DNA of 45,803 nt from Neoluteolibacter marinus (GTDB lineage Bacteria; Verrucomicrobiota; Verrucomicrobiia; Verrucomicrobiales; Akkermansiaceae): the NCBI RefSeq assembly GCF_014904755.1, contig NZ_JACZFQ010000087.1:1-45803 (forward strand), in the 5' to 3' direction. The position numbers and the translations under genes are program-made. Positions 1 through 8,851 of the stretch are shown in pieces (position 1 is the stretch's first letter; every line of letters starts with the position of its first letter). Below the pieces are notes generated by a model, which saw only the letters and a list, made by a program, of their open reading frames with translations, searched no databases and was not told the DNA's origin.

Positions 1-1199
1 GCAAGGTGATCGTCACCGACGACACCGCGTTCCCGCGCAAGGCGGCGATCTTTGCCGAGACGCCGCTGGACCTGCTCAAGGCCTGGGTGGTGTGCGGTTT
101 GGCCGACGGTTCGGCGTCCTTCCTTTCGAAGGCCTTCGTCGACGCGGACTTCGAGTTCAACCAAAAGACGCTGTCCGGTCAGCCGGCGCCGGAAGACCGC
201 TGGAAGACCGCGGTCGGGATGACCAACGGGGTGCTCGGCGAGGAGGTCGGCAAGGTCTACGTGGCCCGCTATTTCCCGGAGGAGTCGAAACGCCAGATGC
301 TCGAGCTGGTGGACAACGTGAAGGGTGCCCTTTCGAAGCGTCTCGACCGCCTCGACTGGATGAGCGACGAGACCCGCAAGGCGGCGCACGAGAAGCTGTC
401 GAAGTTTTCGGTCAAGATCGGCTACCCGGACGAGTGGCGCGACTACTCGGGCCTCGAGGTGAAGGCCGATGATCTCTACGGCAACATCGTCCGCAGCTCG
501 GTCTTCTCGTGGAACCGCGACGTCGCGCGCCTGGACCAGCCGGTCGACCGCAGCGAGTGGGGCATGCCGCCGCAGAAAGTGAACGCCTACTACAATCCGA
601 CGATGAACGAGATCGTCTTCCCCGCGGCCATCCTGCAGCCGCCCTTCTTCGATCCCGACGCCGATCCGGCGATCAACTACGGCGGCATCGGCGGCGTGAT
701 CGGCCATGAAATCAGCCACGGCTTCGACGATCAGGGCCGCAAGTCGAACGGCGACGGCGTGCTCAAGGACTGGTGGACCGAGGAGGACAAGGCGAAGTTC
801 AACCAGCGCGCCGAGCGGCTGGGCAAGCAGTACGAGCAGATCGAGGTGATGCCGGGCCAGCGCATCAACGCCCAGCTGACGATGGGCGAGAACATCGGCG
901 ACATGGGCGGGGTGAACCTCGCGCTTGAGGCTTACCTCGCCTTCCTCGATGGCAAGGAAGCGCCGGTCATTGACGGCACCACCGGCGTCCAGCGGGTGTT
1001 CCTCGGCTGGGCGCAGTTGTGGCGGCAGAAGATGCGCGACGAGGCGCTGCTGCGCCAGATTCACTCCGACCCGCACGCGCCGGCTTTGGCCCGCGTCAAC
1101 GGCGTGGTGCGCAATATCGACGCCTGGTATGAAGCCTTTGACATCCAGCCCGGCGACAAGCTCTACGTGAAGCCGGAAGAGCGGGTGAAGATCTGGTGA
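1..1199 (+). CDS. M13 family (neprilysin/PepO-like) metallopeptidase, C-terminal part
   Basis: Zinc endopeptidase of family M13, which cleaves small peptides and is usually exported or periplasmic. The gene enters from the left edge, so the N-terminus and any signal peptide are missing. About 398 residues are visible, where full-length members have roughly 650-720. Numbering from the GTG at base 6, the zinc motif HEISH lies at residues 234-238 (bases 705-719) in the context GHEISHGFDDQGR. It is followed by the third-ligand region ENIGDMGG. The substrate-binding NAYYNP motif and the following IVFPAAILQPPFF stretch lie before the zinc site. The C-terminus (VRNIDAWYEAFDI then KLYVKPEERVKIW) is complete and typical of the bacterial branch. 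It ends 74 bases before the sigma-factor gene and shows no sign of co-regulation with it. The family call is firm; the substrate is unknown. Confidence 0.95.
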   Translation, partial: KVIVTDDTAFPRKAAIFAETPLDLLKAWVVCGLADGSASFLSKAFVDADFEFNQKTLSGQPAPEDRWKTAVGMTNGVLGEEVGKVYVARYFPEESKRQMLELVDNVKGALSKRLDRLDWMSDETRKAAHEKLSKFSVKIGYPDEWRDYSGLEVKADDLYGNIVRSSVFSWNRDVARLDQPVDRSEWGMPPQKVNAYYNPTMNEIVFPAAILQPPFFDPDADPAINYGGIGGVIGHEISHGFDDQGRKSNGDGVLKDWWTEEDKAKFNQRAERLGKQYEQIEVMPGQRINAQLTMGENIGDMGGVNLALEAYLAFLDGKEAPVIDGTTGVQRVFLGWAQLWRQKMRDEALLRQIHSDPHAPALARVNGVVRNIDAWYEAFDIQPGDKLYVKPEERVKIW

Positions 1200-1236
1200 G
1201 CCGCGGATTCCGGTCGCGGCGGCGTCCCGAAAAAGA

Positions 1237-1264
1237 ATGTCCGATTCATTGGAATTGCGGACAT
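1237..1264. promoter_or_regulatory. Imperfect dyad just upstream of the sigma-fusion start codon
   Basis: Arms ATGTCCG (1237-1243) and CGGACAT (1258-1264) are perfect inverted complements. Inside them ATTC (1244-1247) and GAAT (1252-1255) pair again, leaving a two-base bulge. The dyad ends ten bases before the ATG at 1274, so it could be an operator (possibly autoregulatory) or a hairpin in the 5' end of the mRNA. No clear -35/-10 pair was recognised beside it. The role is inferred from position only. Confidence 0.35.
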
Positions 1265-1273
1265 ATGGGATGA

Positions 1274-3214
1274 ATGACGACGGCCACGGCAGATGATCGC
1301 CAGCTCCTCGACGCCTATGTGCGCGGCGGGGACGAGGCGGCCTTTGCCGAGTTGGTGCGGCGTCACCAGGCGATGATGCGTTCGGCGGCGCAACGCGTTT
1401 GCGGCGATCCCGAGGAAGCGCAGGATGCGATGCAGCGGGCGCTGATCGCTTTCGCCCGCCGGGCCGGCGAGATCCGCGCGGACCTGGGCGCGGGCCCGTG
1501 GCTGCATCGGGCGGCCACGCTGGAGGCGATGGCCTTGCGCCGCCAGCGGCTGAAGCGGCGCGCCCGCGAGCAGGATGCGGTGGCCCAAGGTCGGGCCGAA
1601 GCCGGAGGCATGCCGCCGGAGCTGGCGGCCGAGCTGGATGTGGCGATCGATCGCCTGGCGGCAAAGGACCGGACGGCGATCGTGCTGCACTACTTCGAGG
1701 GCCACAGCTTCCGCGCGATCGCGGACAAGCACGGCGGCACCGAGATGGCCTGGCAGAAGCGCGGCGTCCGTGCGGTGGCCAAGCTCGCCGCGATCTTGCG
1801 CCGTCGCGGAGTGGCTGCGAGCGCCACCGCGCTGGGCGGCTTGCTGGCCGCAGGTCGCGCCGAGGCCGGTGCCCTGCCGGCGGTGCTGCAGGAATCCCTG
1901 CGGCAACCCTGGTCCGCGGCCGCACCGATGCAGGGCCATTCCCTTGTTCTCCTGATCATGAAGACGAAACTCACCCTCGCGCTTTGTTTCCTCGGCGGGG
2001 CCATCCTGAGCTACGCCTGGACCGAGGGGCCGGCCCGGTCCGGTTCCCTTGCCGCGGCAAGTTCCGCCACGGCCCCGCAAGCCACCCGGATCGAGCGCGA
2101 CGATCGCCGCGAGGTCCTGGTCTTCAATCTCGACGGGCTGGCCGCCGCGATCCGTCGCTTCGACGCGCTCGACGAGGATGATCCGTCCCGCGAGAGCCAG
2201 TTGCGGGCGCTGATGTTCAGCTTGCCGGCCGATTACCTGGCGGCGGTGCGCGAGCTGCTCGGCGGCGTCCGCCGGACCGAACGTTTCCAGGCCATCGCGG
2301 CCTCGTTCTATGCGCGCTGGGCGGAGCTCGATCCCGAGGCGGCCTGGCTCGCGGCGGGGGAAGAGGAGATCTTCAAGAAGGCAGCCCGCCGCGGGGTGCT
2401 GCTGACCTGGCTGAACGTCGCCCCGGACGTGGCGCTCGAGCGCTTGCTGGAAGCGCCGCAAGACGGGGACTTGGCGATCTTGCAGGAGTTCATCGGCGGC
2501 AAGTCGCAGCACGCGCCGCGGGACGCCGCCCGGCTGGTCGACCGCTTGACCGGAAGCTGGCCCGAGGCCGACCGGCGCCTGTTTCCCCAGGTCGCCCGCG
2601 CCTGGGCGCTAAAGGATCCCGCGGCCACCGGCGATTGGGTGGCGTCCTACGGCGACCGCGGCGTGCGCAACCAGTTGTTGCGCGAGCTTTCCCAAAATGT
2701 CGCCCGCTCGATGGGACGCCCGGGGATCGCGCTTGCCGACCGGATCGACGACCCGCCGATGCGCACGGCGGCGCGGCTCAATGCCGCCCGCTGGTGGGGC
2801 ATCTCAAATGGCGCGCCCGCGCTTTCGGGCAAGACCCGCAACCCGGACGTCTGGCTGGACGGACGCTTCCCGGGCGACTGGAGCATCGACGAGATCCGCG
2901 CCTTCTCCCTCGGCACGATGGCGAACTTCGCCAAGTACTACCCGGAGCTGATCGCGATCGCCCGCGGCGGGGCGCAGCAGCAGGCAGTGTATGAAGGGGT
3001 GATCGGCGGCGCCAGCTTCAGCCAGCCGGCGCTGGTGGCGGATGCGGTGGAGAATGTCGACCCGGCCTTCGCCGCGACCGCCTCCGGGCGCAAGAGCCTG
3101 ACCGCCTTCATCCTCCGCTGGACCGAAACCGAGCCCGCGGCCGCCGGTGAGTGGCTGGCCGCCCAACCCGCGAATGCCAAGACCGCGCTGATGCGCGAGG
3201 CCCTGAACCGATGA
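1274..3214 (+). CDS. ECF-type sigma factor fused to membrane segment and DP-x-AA repeat domain
   Basis: Residues about 1-185 look like an extracytoplasmic-function sigma-70 factor. Region 2 includes DPEEAQDAMQRALIAF and GPWLHRAATLEAMALRRQRLKRR. Region 4 includes LDVAIDRLAAKDRTAIVLHY followed by SFRAIADKHGG. After a short Ala-rich linker comes a hydrophobic stretch (residues about 222-248, starting LVLLIMKTKLTLALCFLGG) that can span a membrane. The remaining ~400 residues are helical and contain repeated DPEAAWLA-, DPAATGDW- and EPAAAGEW-like units. The expected topology puts the sigma domain in the cytoplasm and the repeats outside. Sigma factors with long C-terminal extensions are known in Verrucomicrobia and Planctomycetes. 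No separate anti-sigma gene is adjacent, so the extension or the downstream partner may provide control (inference). The start is the ATG at 1274, with no Shine-Dalgarno motif. An internal ATG at 1959 (MKTKLTLAL) could give a separate membrane protein. Confidence 0.82.
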   Translation: MTTATADDRQLLDAYVRGGDEAAFAELVRRHQAMMRSAAQRVCGDPEEAQDAMQRALIAFARRAGEIRADLGAGPWLHRAATLEAMALRRQRLKRRAREQDAVAQGRAEAGGMPPELAAELDVAIDRLAAKDRTAIVLHYFEGHSFRAIADKHGGTEMAWQKRGVRAVAKLAAILRRRGVAASATALGGLLAAGRAEAGALPAVLQESLRQPWSAAAPMQGHSLVLLIMKTKLTLALCFLGGAILSYAWTEGPARSGSLAAASSATAPQATRIERDDRREVLVFNLDGLAAAIRRFDALDEDDPSRESQLRALMFSLPADYLAAVRELLGGVRRTERFQAIAASFYARWAELDPEAAWLAAGEEEIFKKAARRGVLLTWLNVAPDVALERLLEAPQDGDLAILQEFIGGKSQHAPRDAARLVDRLTGSWPEADRRLFPQVARAWALKDPAATGDWVASYGDRGVRNQLLRELSQNVARSMGRPGIALADRIDDPPMRTAARLNAARWWGISNGAPALSGKTRNPDVWLDGRFPGDWSIDEIRAFSLGTMANFAKYYPELIAIARGGAQQQAVYEGVIGGASFSQPALVADAVENVDPAFAATASGRKSLTAFILRWTETEPAAAGEWLAAQPANAKTALMREALNR

Positions 3215-4038
3215 CTCCCCGGATCCAACAAGCCTCCCTCTGGCTCGCTGCCGTTGCCCTCGGCGGGGGCTGCGGATGGATGTTCCATACTCTAACGGAG
3301 CGTGATCGCGCGGTGGATGTGGACGCGAAGCAAGAAGCAGGGACCAGCACCAGCCGGGCCGCCGCGGCCATGCTTTCACCCGCCGGCCGTTACCTGTGGC
3401 GGGAAACGGCCGCGCTGCGGGACGCGGAGCATTTCGACGACGAGGTCGAGAAGCTCCACCGCGAGTCGCGCAGCCCCCTGCGGGCGGAGTCGATGCTGAG
3501 CTACCGCATCCACGACAGCAGCTTCGACGAGTGGGAGTCGCTGATCGCCGCTGGCAAGGTGAAGCGGATCGAGTTTCTCGGCGAACTCGGCGAGCACCTT
3601 GCCCGGACCGACACCCGGCGGGCCCTGCAGTTGATGTTCCATGGCCGCTACGGCTTCGAGAATCTCGACCAACTTTATGCCTTCCGCGATCCGCTGCTGC
3701 GCACGGCGACGGAGATCGATGGCGAACTGGTGCTGGAGACCCTGCAGGCGATGAAACGTGGCGGCAGCCAGATGGATGCCTCGCTCTACTTCAGCGCCCA
3801 CTGGGCGAAAACCGATCCCCGCGCCGCTGCCGGGCATTTCGCCGAGCTGGTCCGCCTGCGGAACATGAACATGGACGGATCCCCCGACATGCCCGACGCG
3901 ACCTACGCGAACATGATCCTCAAGTCCTGGTGGCAGAAGGCGCCGGAAGAAGCCGAGGCCTACATCACGACCTTGGATAAGGGGCCGACCCGCGAGGCGC
4001 TGGAAGCGGCCCTGCGGCAGCTTGTCCCGGAGGGCTAG
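3211..4038 (+). CDS. Membrane-anchored repeat protein coupled to the sigma fusion
   Basis: The ATG at 3211 overlaps the TGA of the sigma-fusion gene as ATGA, which implies translational coupling. A longer reading from 3151 would overlap that gene by 64 bases and is less likely. The 275-residue product starts with an uncleaved signal or anchor (hydrophobic residues about 8-29, LWLAAVALGGGCGWMFHTL). The remainder is helical and soluble, with units such as WAKTDPRAAAGHF that resemble the C-terminal half of the upstream protein. No catalytic motif is visible. The shared architecture (one membrane segment plus DP-x-AA repeats) and the tight coupling suggest the two proteins interact, perhaps with this one as partner or regulator of the sigma factor. 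That role is inference; the family is not recognised. Confidence 0.75.
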   Translation: MTPRIQQASLWLAAVALGGGCGWMFHTLTERDRAVDVDAKQEAGTSTSRAAAAMLSPAGRYLWRETAALRDAEHFDDEVEKLHRESRSPLRAESMLSYRIHDSSFDEWESLIAAGKVKRIEFLGELGEHLARTDTRRALQLMFHGRYGFENLDQLYAFRDPLLRTATEIDGELVLETLQAMKRGGSQMDASLYFSAHWAKTDPRAAAGHFAELVRLRNMNMDGSPDMPDATYANMILKSWWQKAPEEAEAYITTLDKGPTREALEAALRQLVPEG

Positions 4039-4041
4039 CGG

Positions 4042-4578
4042 TCAGGTGGCGGAGGATTGCTTCGCCAGTGCCAGCAATTCGTCGACCGACCACTTGTCAT
4101 CGGCGAAGCGGCCGTATTTCACCACGGCGATGCTGCCATCGGGCCGGATCAGGAAATCCGCCGGCAGGCCGAGCGGCGACTCGCCTTTGCCTGGGACGGC
4201 GAAGCTGCCGCTGAGCATGCCCTTCAAGGCCGGCCACCAGGACCGCGGGTCGGCGACCGCGGCCAGCGAGGTCTCGACGCCGAATTCGCGGTAGAGCTTT
4301 TTTTCAGGATCCGGAACCAGCGCGAACGGCGCGCTGGCGTGGTGCTTGAGCAGGTCCTCGCGGGAAGAATGGAAGACCACCACCTCGGCCAGGCCGCTGC
4401 CGTCGATTTCCTGCCATCGCTGGATGAAGGAGCGCAGGTGCAGGTGGCAGATCGGGCAGCCGGCGAAGCGCCGGAATTGCAGGTGGGTCAGCTTTTCCGG
4501 GTGAGGGAGCAGGATCTCGGCGGCTTCCAGGGTGGGAAGGCTCCGCGCGGTGATGAGGTCGCCGGGTGACAGTTTCAC
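4042..4578 (-). CDS. Peroxiredoxin-like (AhpC/TSA-type) thioredoxin-fold protein
   Basis: A 178-residue thioredoxin-fold protein of the peroxiredoxin-like group. The N-terminal VKLSPGDLITARSLPTL matches the usual start of such proteins, and the FAGCPICHLHLRSF stretch holds a C-P-x-C site. Further on, EVVVFHSSREDLLKHH and PADFLIRPDGSIAVVKYG are typical core strands. I chose the GTG at 4578 because it lies where family homology begins. The open frame runs on to 4773, but the extra residues look like non-coding read-through. It probably reduces peroxides or disulfides in the cytoplasm, since no signal peptide is seen. It converges on the membrane repeat gene with only three bases between the two stops. 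The family is fairly sure; the exact substrate is unknown. Confidence 0.82.
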   Translation of the reverse strand: MKLSPGDLITARSLPTLEAAEILLPHPEKLTHLQFRRFAGCPICHLHLRSFIQRWQEIDGSGLAEVVVFHSSREDLLKHHASAPFALVPDPEKKLYREFGVETSLAAVADPRSWWPALKGMLSGSFAVPGKGESPLGLPADFLIRPDGSIAVVKYGRFADDKWSVDELLALAKQSSAT

Positions 4579-4908
4579 GGGGTGGAAGGACGGTCGCGAG
4601 GTGGCGGCTCCTGGCCAATCCGCCCCGCAGGTGCGCACTGCGTCGCACGGGAATTTTCGGGAGCAACCGGAATCGGCGGGATTGTCAGCCAGATGCGTTG
4701 ATTTCAAGCGGTGATCCCGCGATGATCTTCCTTCCGAGTGCGGGGATGCAGCCAGGAAATGTCGGCAGCCCACGCCTGCGGACCTTCCCGGATCCGTGGA
4801 AGAATGCTTGAGCTCGGTCTCAAAAAACGAGACTCAAGCCGTCAGGAAGAGATATTTTTGTCATTTAAAGACAAGAAATCAGTGTATTTCTGACGTATTG
4901 AGACCTCA
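4579..4908. promoter_or_regulatory. 330-base divergent intergenic region with nested inverted repeats
   Basis: No gene is convincing here. The right half is unusually AT-rich and carries linked repeats. GCTTGAG (4806-4812) and GTCTC (4817-4821) pair with GAGACTCAAGC (4829-4839) around an A-rich loop. GACTCAAGCCGTCAG (4831-4845) also matches the inverse of CTGACGTATTGAGAC (4890-4904) at 12 of 15 positions. Because GACTCAAGC takes part in both pairings, alternative structures or several operator half-sites are possible. A weak promoter-like TTGTCA (4858-4863) lies between the outer arms. The region most likely controls the GH31 gene that starts at 4909. Confidence 0.45.
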
Positions 4909-7900
4909 ATGGCTCGCCTTCGAATCACCATGAACGCCCGACGCCTTACCTGCTGCGGGGCTGCAAGCATCGTTGCAGCCGCGGCACCGCTCCTTCTCGT
5001 TTCCCCGTCCCGTGCGGCGACCGCCGGGGAAAGCCATCAGGCCGAGGCCGCGCTATCCGTGGTCGCGGCCCGGCGGGTCGGCCCGACTGGCATCGAGTTC
5101 GAGCTCAGCGGCCAACGTCACATGACCCTGGATTTCTACGGCGAGGGCATCTTCCGCTGGTTCCGGGATGACCAGGGCGGGGCGATCCGCGATCCGGAGG
5201 CCGATCCGGTCGCGAAGATCCTCGTCGACGAGCCGCGCGCGAAGGTCGCTGAACCGGGGCTTGAGGAGCAGGACGGGAGGTTCATCGTCACCACCGCCGC
5301 GCTGCGGGTCGAGATCGAGAAGGGCAGTGCGCGGCTGAAGGTGATCCGGACCGCCGACGGCAAGGTTCTCGTGGAGCAAGCCGGCGACCTCCGGATGGAC
5401 AAGAACCAGGTCACCCTGACGCTGGCCGCGGAACCGGACGAATACTTCTACGGCGGCGGCGTCCAGAACGGGCACTTCTCCCACCGGGGACGGTCCATTG
5501 CGATCGAGAACCAGAACCGCTGGACCGACGGCGGCGTGGCTTCGCCGAATCCGTTCTACTGGTCGACCCGCGGCTACGGCCTAATGTGGCACACCTTCAA
5601 GAAGGGCCGCTATGACTTCGGCTCGGACGACCGCGGCCGCGTCGAGCTCAGCCATCAGACCGGTTATCTCGATGTCTTCATCATCGCCGGCAAATCGCCG
5701 GGCGAGCTGCTGGGCGGTTATTTCCAACTGACGGGCAAGCCGGTCCTGCTGCCGAAATTCGGTTTCTATCTCGGCCATTTGAACGCCTACAACCGCGACT
5801 ACTGGAAGGAAGACGAGGAGGCGGGCGTGCTGTTCGAAGACGGCAAGCGCTACAAGGAAAGCCAGAAGGACAACGGCGGCATCAAGGAGTCGCTGAACGG
5901 CGAGAAGGACAACTATCCCTTCTCCGCGCGGGCGGTGATCGACCGCTACGCCGCGGCGGACATGCCGCTCGGCTGGTTGCTGCCCAACGACGGCTACGGT
6001 GCCGGCTACGGCCAGACCGACACCCTGGAAGGCAATGTCGCGAACCTCCGCGAGTTCGGCGACTACGCCCGCAAGCACGGGGTGGAGATCGGGCTGTGGA
6101 CCCAGTCCGACTTGCATCCGGATCCGGAAGTCAGCGCGCTGCTGCAGCGGGACCTCGTCCGCGAGGTCCGCGATGCCGGGGTGCGCGTGCTCAAGACCGA
6201 CGTCGCCTGGGTGGGTGCCGGCTATTCCTTCGGACTCAATGGCATCGCCGACGCGGCGGGGATGATGACCGACCACGGCGACAACAGCCGCCCCTTCATC
6301 ATCACCCTCGACGGCTGGGCGGGAACGCAGCGCTACGCGGGCGTCTGGACCGGCGACCAGACCGGCGGGCAATGGGAATACATCCGCTTCCACCTGCCGA
6401 CCTACATCGGTGCCGGCCTTTCCGGGATGTCGAACATCTGCTCGGACATGGACGGGATCTTCGGTGGCAAGAATCCGGTCATCAACACCCGCGACTACCA
6501 GTGGAAGACCTTCACCTCCATGCAACTCAACATGGACGGCTGGGGCGCCAACCCGAAATACCCGCAGGCGCTCGGCGAGCCGGCGACCTCGATCAACCGC
6601 TGGTACCTGAAGATGAAGTCCGAGCTGATGCCATATACCTACAGCATCGCCCGGCAGGCCGTCGACGGACTGCCGATGGTCCGCGCGATGTTCCTCGGCG
6701 AAGCCAATGCCTACACCCTCGGGACCGCGAGCCGCTACCAGTTCCTCTACGGGCCTTCCTTCCTGGTCGCCCCGATCTATCAGGACACCCGCTCCGACGA
6801 GGATGGCAACGACGTCCGCGACAACATCTACCTGCCGGAAGGCGAGTGGATCGACTGGTTCAGCGGCGACCGCTATCAGGGCGGCCGCGTCATCAACGGC
6901 TACGACAGCCCGCTGTGGAAGCTGCCGGTGTTCGTGAAGCGCGGCGCCATCATCCCGAAGGCGGCCCCGCACAACCACGTGGGCGAGATCGACCGTGCCG
7001 AGCGCCTCTACGAATTCTATCCGTCCGGGAAATCCTCGTTCACCGACTACGATGACGACGGCCGGACCGAGCGCTACAAGCAAGGCGCCGCGACGACCAC
7101 CGCGATCGAGTCCGAACTCGACAGCGGCCGGGCGGTGATCCGCATCGAACCGACGCAGGGGAGCTTCGATGGATTCGTCAAAGACAAGTTCACCGGGCTG
7201 CAGGTCAACGTCACCGCGCGTCCCGCCGCGATCACCGCGAAAGTCAACGGCGAGACCGTCGCCCTGACGGAAGCGCCGTCGCTGGAAGCACTCCACACGG
7301 GGGAGAACGTCTATTTCTACGAGGCCGCGCCGAACCTCAACCGCTTCGCCACCCCGGGCAGCGGGATGGCGGACCTGGTCGTCACCCGGAACCCCGTGGT
7401 GCACCTCAGGCTGGGCAAGCTGGACACCACCCGGAGCCGGATCGAGGTGATCCTCGACGGCTACCGCTATGACCCGGCGCCGCCGCTCCTCGCCACCTCC
7501 GGTCCGCTCGCCGCACCGGTGGCGTCGATCCGCGACGAAGACCGCGGCCCCTACTCGCTGACGCCGGGATGGCAGGCCGTGAAGAATGCCGATTACTATG
7601 AGATCGAGTACGACGGCGTGCTCTACTCGACCATCCGGGAGCAGCGCTTCCTGATCGGCGACCTCGAACCGGAAACCGGCTACTCGTTCAAGGTCCGCGC
7701 GGTCAACAAGGACGGCGCCTCCGCGTGGACGGACTTCGCCGGGAGCACCCTCCCGAATCCCTACGAGTTCGCCATCGAAGGCATCGCCGGCAAGTCCAGC
7801 GCGCCCGACCAGGGGGGCTCCGCGATCAAGAACCTCTTCGATCACGACCCGTCCAACCTCTGGCACACCAAGTGGGGCCGGGAGGCGGTTCCGTTCGAGT

Positions 7901-8793
7901 TCGTCGTCGACCTGCGTTCGGTGAACACCCTCGACAAGCTCCAGTACCTGCCCCGCGAGGACGCGGCCAACGGCACGCTCTTGGAAGGCAGCATCTTCCA
8001 TAGCATGGACGGCAGCGAATGGACCAAGGCCGGCGACTTCACCTGGGAGCGCAACGGCGACACCAAGGAGTTCGCGTTCCAGGACACCCCGCAGGCCGCC
8101 TACCTCAAGTTCGAGATCACCGCGGCGGTCGGCAATTTCGGCTCCGGCAGGGAACTCTACGTCTTCAAGGTGCCCGGATCCGAAAGCTACATTCCCGGCG
8201 ACATCAACGAGGACAAGCGGATCGATGCCAACGACCTGACTTCCTACGACAACTACACCGGGCTGCGCAAAGGCGACGCCGATTTCGAAGGCTACATCAG
8301 CAAGGGGGACATCAACGGCAACGACCTGATCGACGCCTACGACATCTCACGGGTGGCGACCCGCCTCGAGGGCGGCGCCGAGCCGGATCCGGAGGCGAAG
8401 CCGCTGGCCGGCGAGCTGGTCCTCGACCTGGCGAAGCACGACTACAAGGCCGGCGAAAGCATCCGGATCACGGTCGCCGGAAAGGACCTGGAGTCGGTGA
8501 ATGCCCTCAGCTTCGCGCTGCCCTACGACGCGGGCGATCTCAGCTTCGCGGGGATCGAGGCGCCCGGGATGAAGTCGATGCAGGAGTTCACCAAGGACCG
8601 CCTCCACACCGACGGCAGCAAGGCGCTCTACCCGACCTTCGTCAACGTGGGCGACCAGGAGACACTGGCGGGCAGCGGCGAGCTCTTCGTCATCAAGTTC
8701 ACCGCCAACCGCGACCTGCATCTCGAGCTGAAACCACGGGACGGCCTGCTGGTCGGGAAGTCGCTGGCGTCGAAGGCGCTCTGGGCCGAGTGA
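4909..8793 (+). CDS. Secreted multidomain GH31 glycosidase (possible alpha-N-acetylgalactosaminidase)
   Basis: 1294 residues with an N-terminal export signal (Arg-rich start, hydrophobic stretch, Ala-rich end near residue 44). The GH31 catalytic part spans roughly residues 85-720. The likely nucleophile is D431 in VLKTDVAW and the acid/base D483 in WTGDQTGG, with SDMDGIFGGKNP following. This motif set and the domain order resemble the GH31/FN3 protein EF1824 of Enterococcus faecalis, which belongs to the alpha-GalNAc-ase group of GH31; that specificity is inferred from memory. Then come FN3 (about 865-951), a discoidin/CBM32-like domain (about 952-1090), and a dockerin type I pair with Ca loops GDINEDKRIDAND (from 1097) and GDINGNDLIDAYD (from about 1133). 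A cohesin-like beta domain runs to the end. An alternative start is the ATG at 4930. It lacks the FxR C-terminal tail seen in other exoproteins here. GH31 is sure, specificity is not. Confidence 0.93.
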   Translation: MARLRITMNARRLTCCGAASIVAAAAPLLLVSPSRAATAGESHQAEAALSVVAARRVGPTGIEFELSGQRHMTLDFYGEGIFRWFRDDQGGAIRDPEADPVAKILVDEPRAKVAEPGLEEQDGRFIVTTAALRVEIEKGSARLKVIRTADGKVLVEQAGDLRMDKNQVTLTLAAEPDEYFYGGGVQNGHFSHRGRSIAIENQNRWTDGGVASPNPFYWSTRGYGLMWHTFKKGRYDFGSDDRGRVELSHQTGYLDVFIIAGKSPGELLGGYFQLTGKPVLLPKFGFYLGHLNAYNRDYWKEDEEAGVLFEDGKRYKESQKDNGGIKESLNGEKDNYPFSARAVIDRYAAADMPLGWLLPNDGYGAGYGQTDTLEGNVANLREFGDYARKHGVEIGLWTQSDLHPDPEVSALLQRDLVREVRDAGVRVLKTDVAWVGAGYSFGLNGIADAAGMMTDHGDNSRPFIITLDGWAGTQRYAGVWTGDQTGGQWEYIRFHLPTYIGAGLSGMSNICSDMDGIFGGKNPVINTRDYQWKTFTSMQLNMDGWGANPKYPQALGEPATSINRWYLKMKSELMPYTYSIARQAVDGLPMVRAMFLGEANAYTLGTASRYQFLYGPSFLVAPIYQDTRSDEDGNDVRDNIYLPEGEWIDWFSGDRYQGGRVINGYDSPLWKLPVFVKRGAIIPKAAPHNHVGEIDRAERLYEFYPSGKSSFTDYDDDGRTERYKQGAATTTAIESELDSGRAVIRIEPTQGSFDGFVKDKFTGLQVNVTARPAAITAKVNGETVALTEAPSLEALHTGENVYFYEAAPNLNRFATPGSGMADLVVTRNPVVHLRLGKLDTTRSRIEVILDGYRYDPAPPLLATSGPLAAPVASIRDEDRGPYSLTPGWQAVKNADYYEIEYDGVLYSTIREQRFLIGDLEPETGYSFKVRAVNKDGASAWTDFAGSTLPNPYEFAIEGIAGKSSAPDQGGSAIKNLFDHDPSNLWHTKWGREAVPFEFVVDLRSVNTLDKLQYLPREDAANGTLLEGSIFHSMDGSEWTKAGDFTWERNGDTKEFAFQDTPQAAYLKFEITAAVGNFGSGRELYVFKVPGSESYIPGDINEDKRIDANDLTSYDNYTGLRKGDADFEGYISKGDINGNDLIDAYDISRVATRLEGGAEPDPEAKPLAGELVLDLAKHDYKAGESIRITVAGKDLESVNALSFALPYDAGDLSFAGIEAPGMKSMQEFTKDRLHTDGSKALYPTFVNVGDQETLAGSGELFVIKFTANRDLHLELKPRDGLLVGKSLASKALWAE

Positions 8794-8851
8794 TGCGGCC
8801 ACTTCGGGGCTTGGCCGGAGCGCCGTGCAGGTTCTATGTTTGCGACAAACC

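Noticed and set aside
5581-8001. A very long open frame (806 codons) on the minus strand inside the GH31 gene
   Set aside because: It is a shadow of GC-rich codon use; the sequence is low-complexity Val/Arg/Gly with no domain, while the plus strand has clear GH31 motifs.
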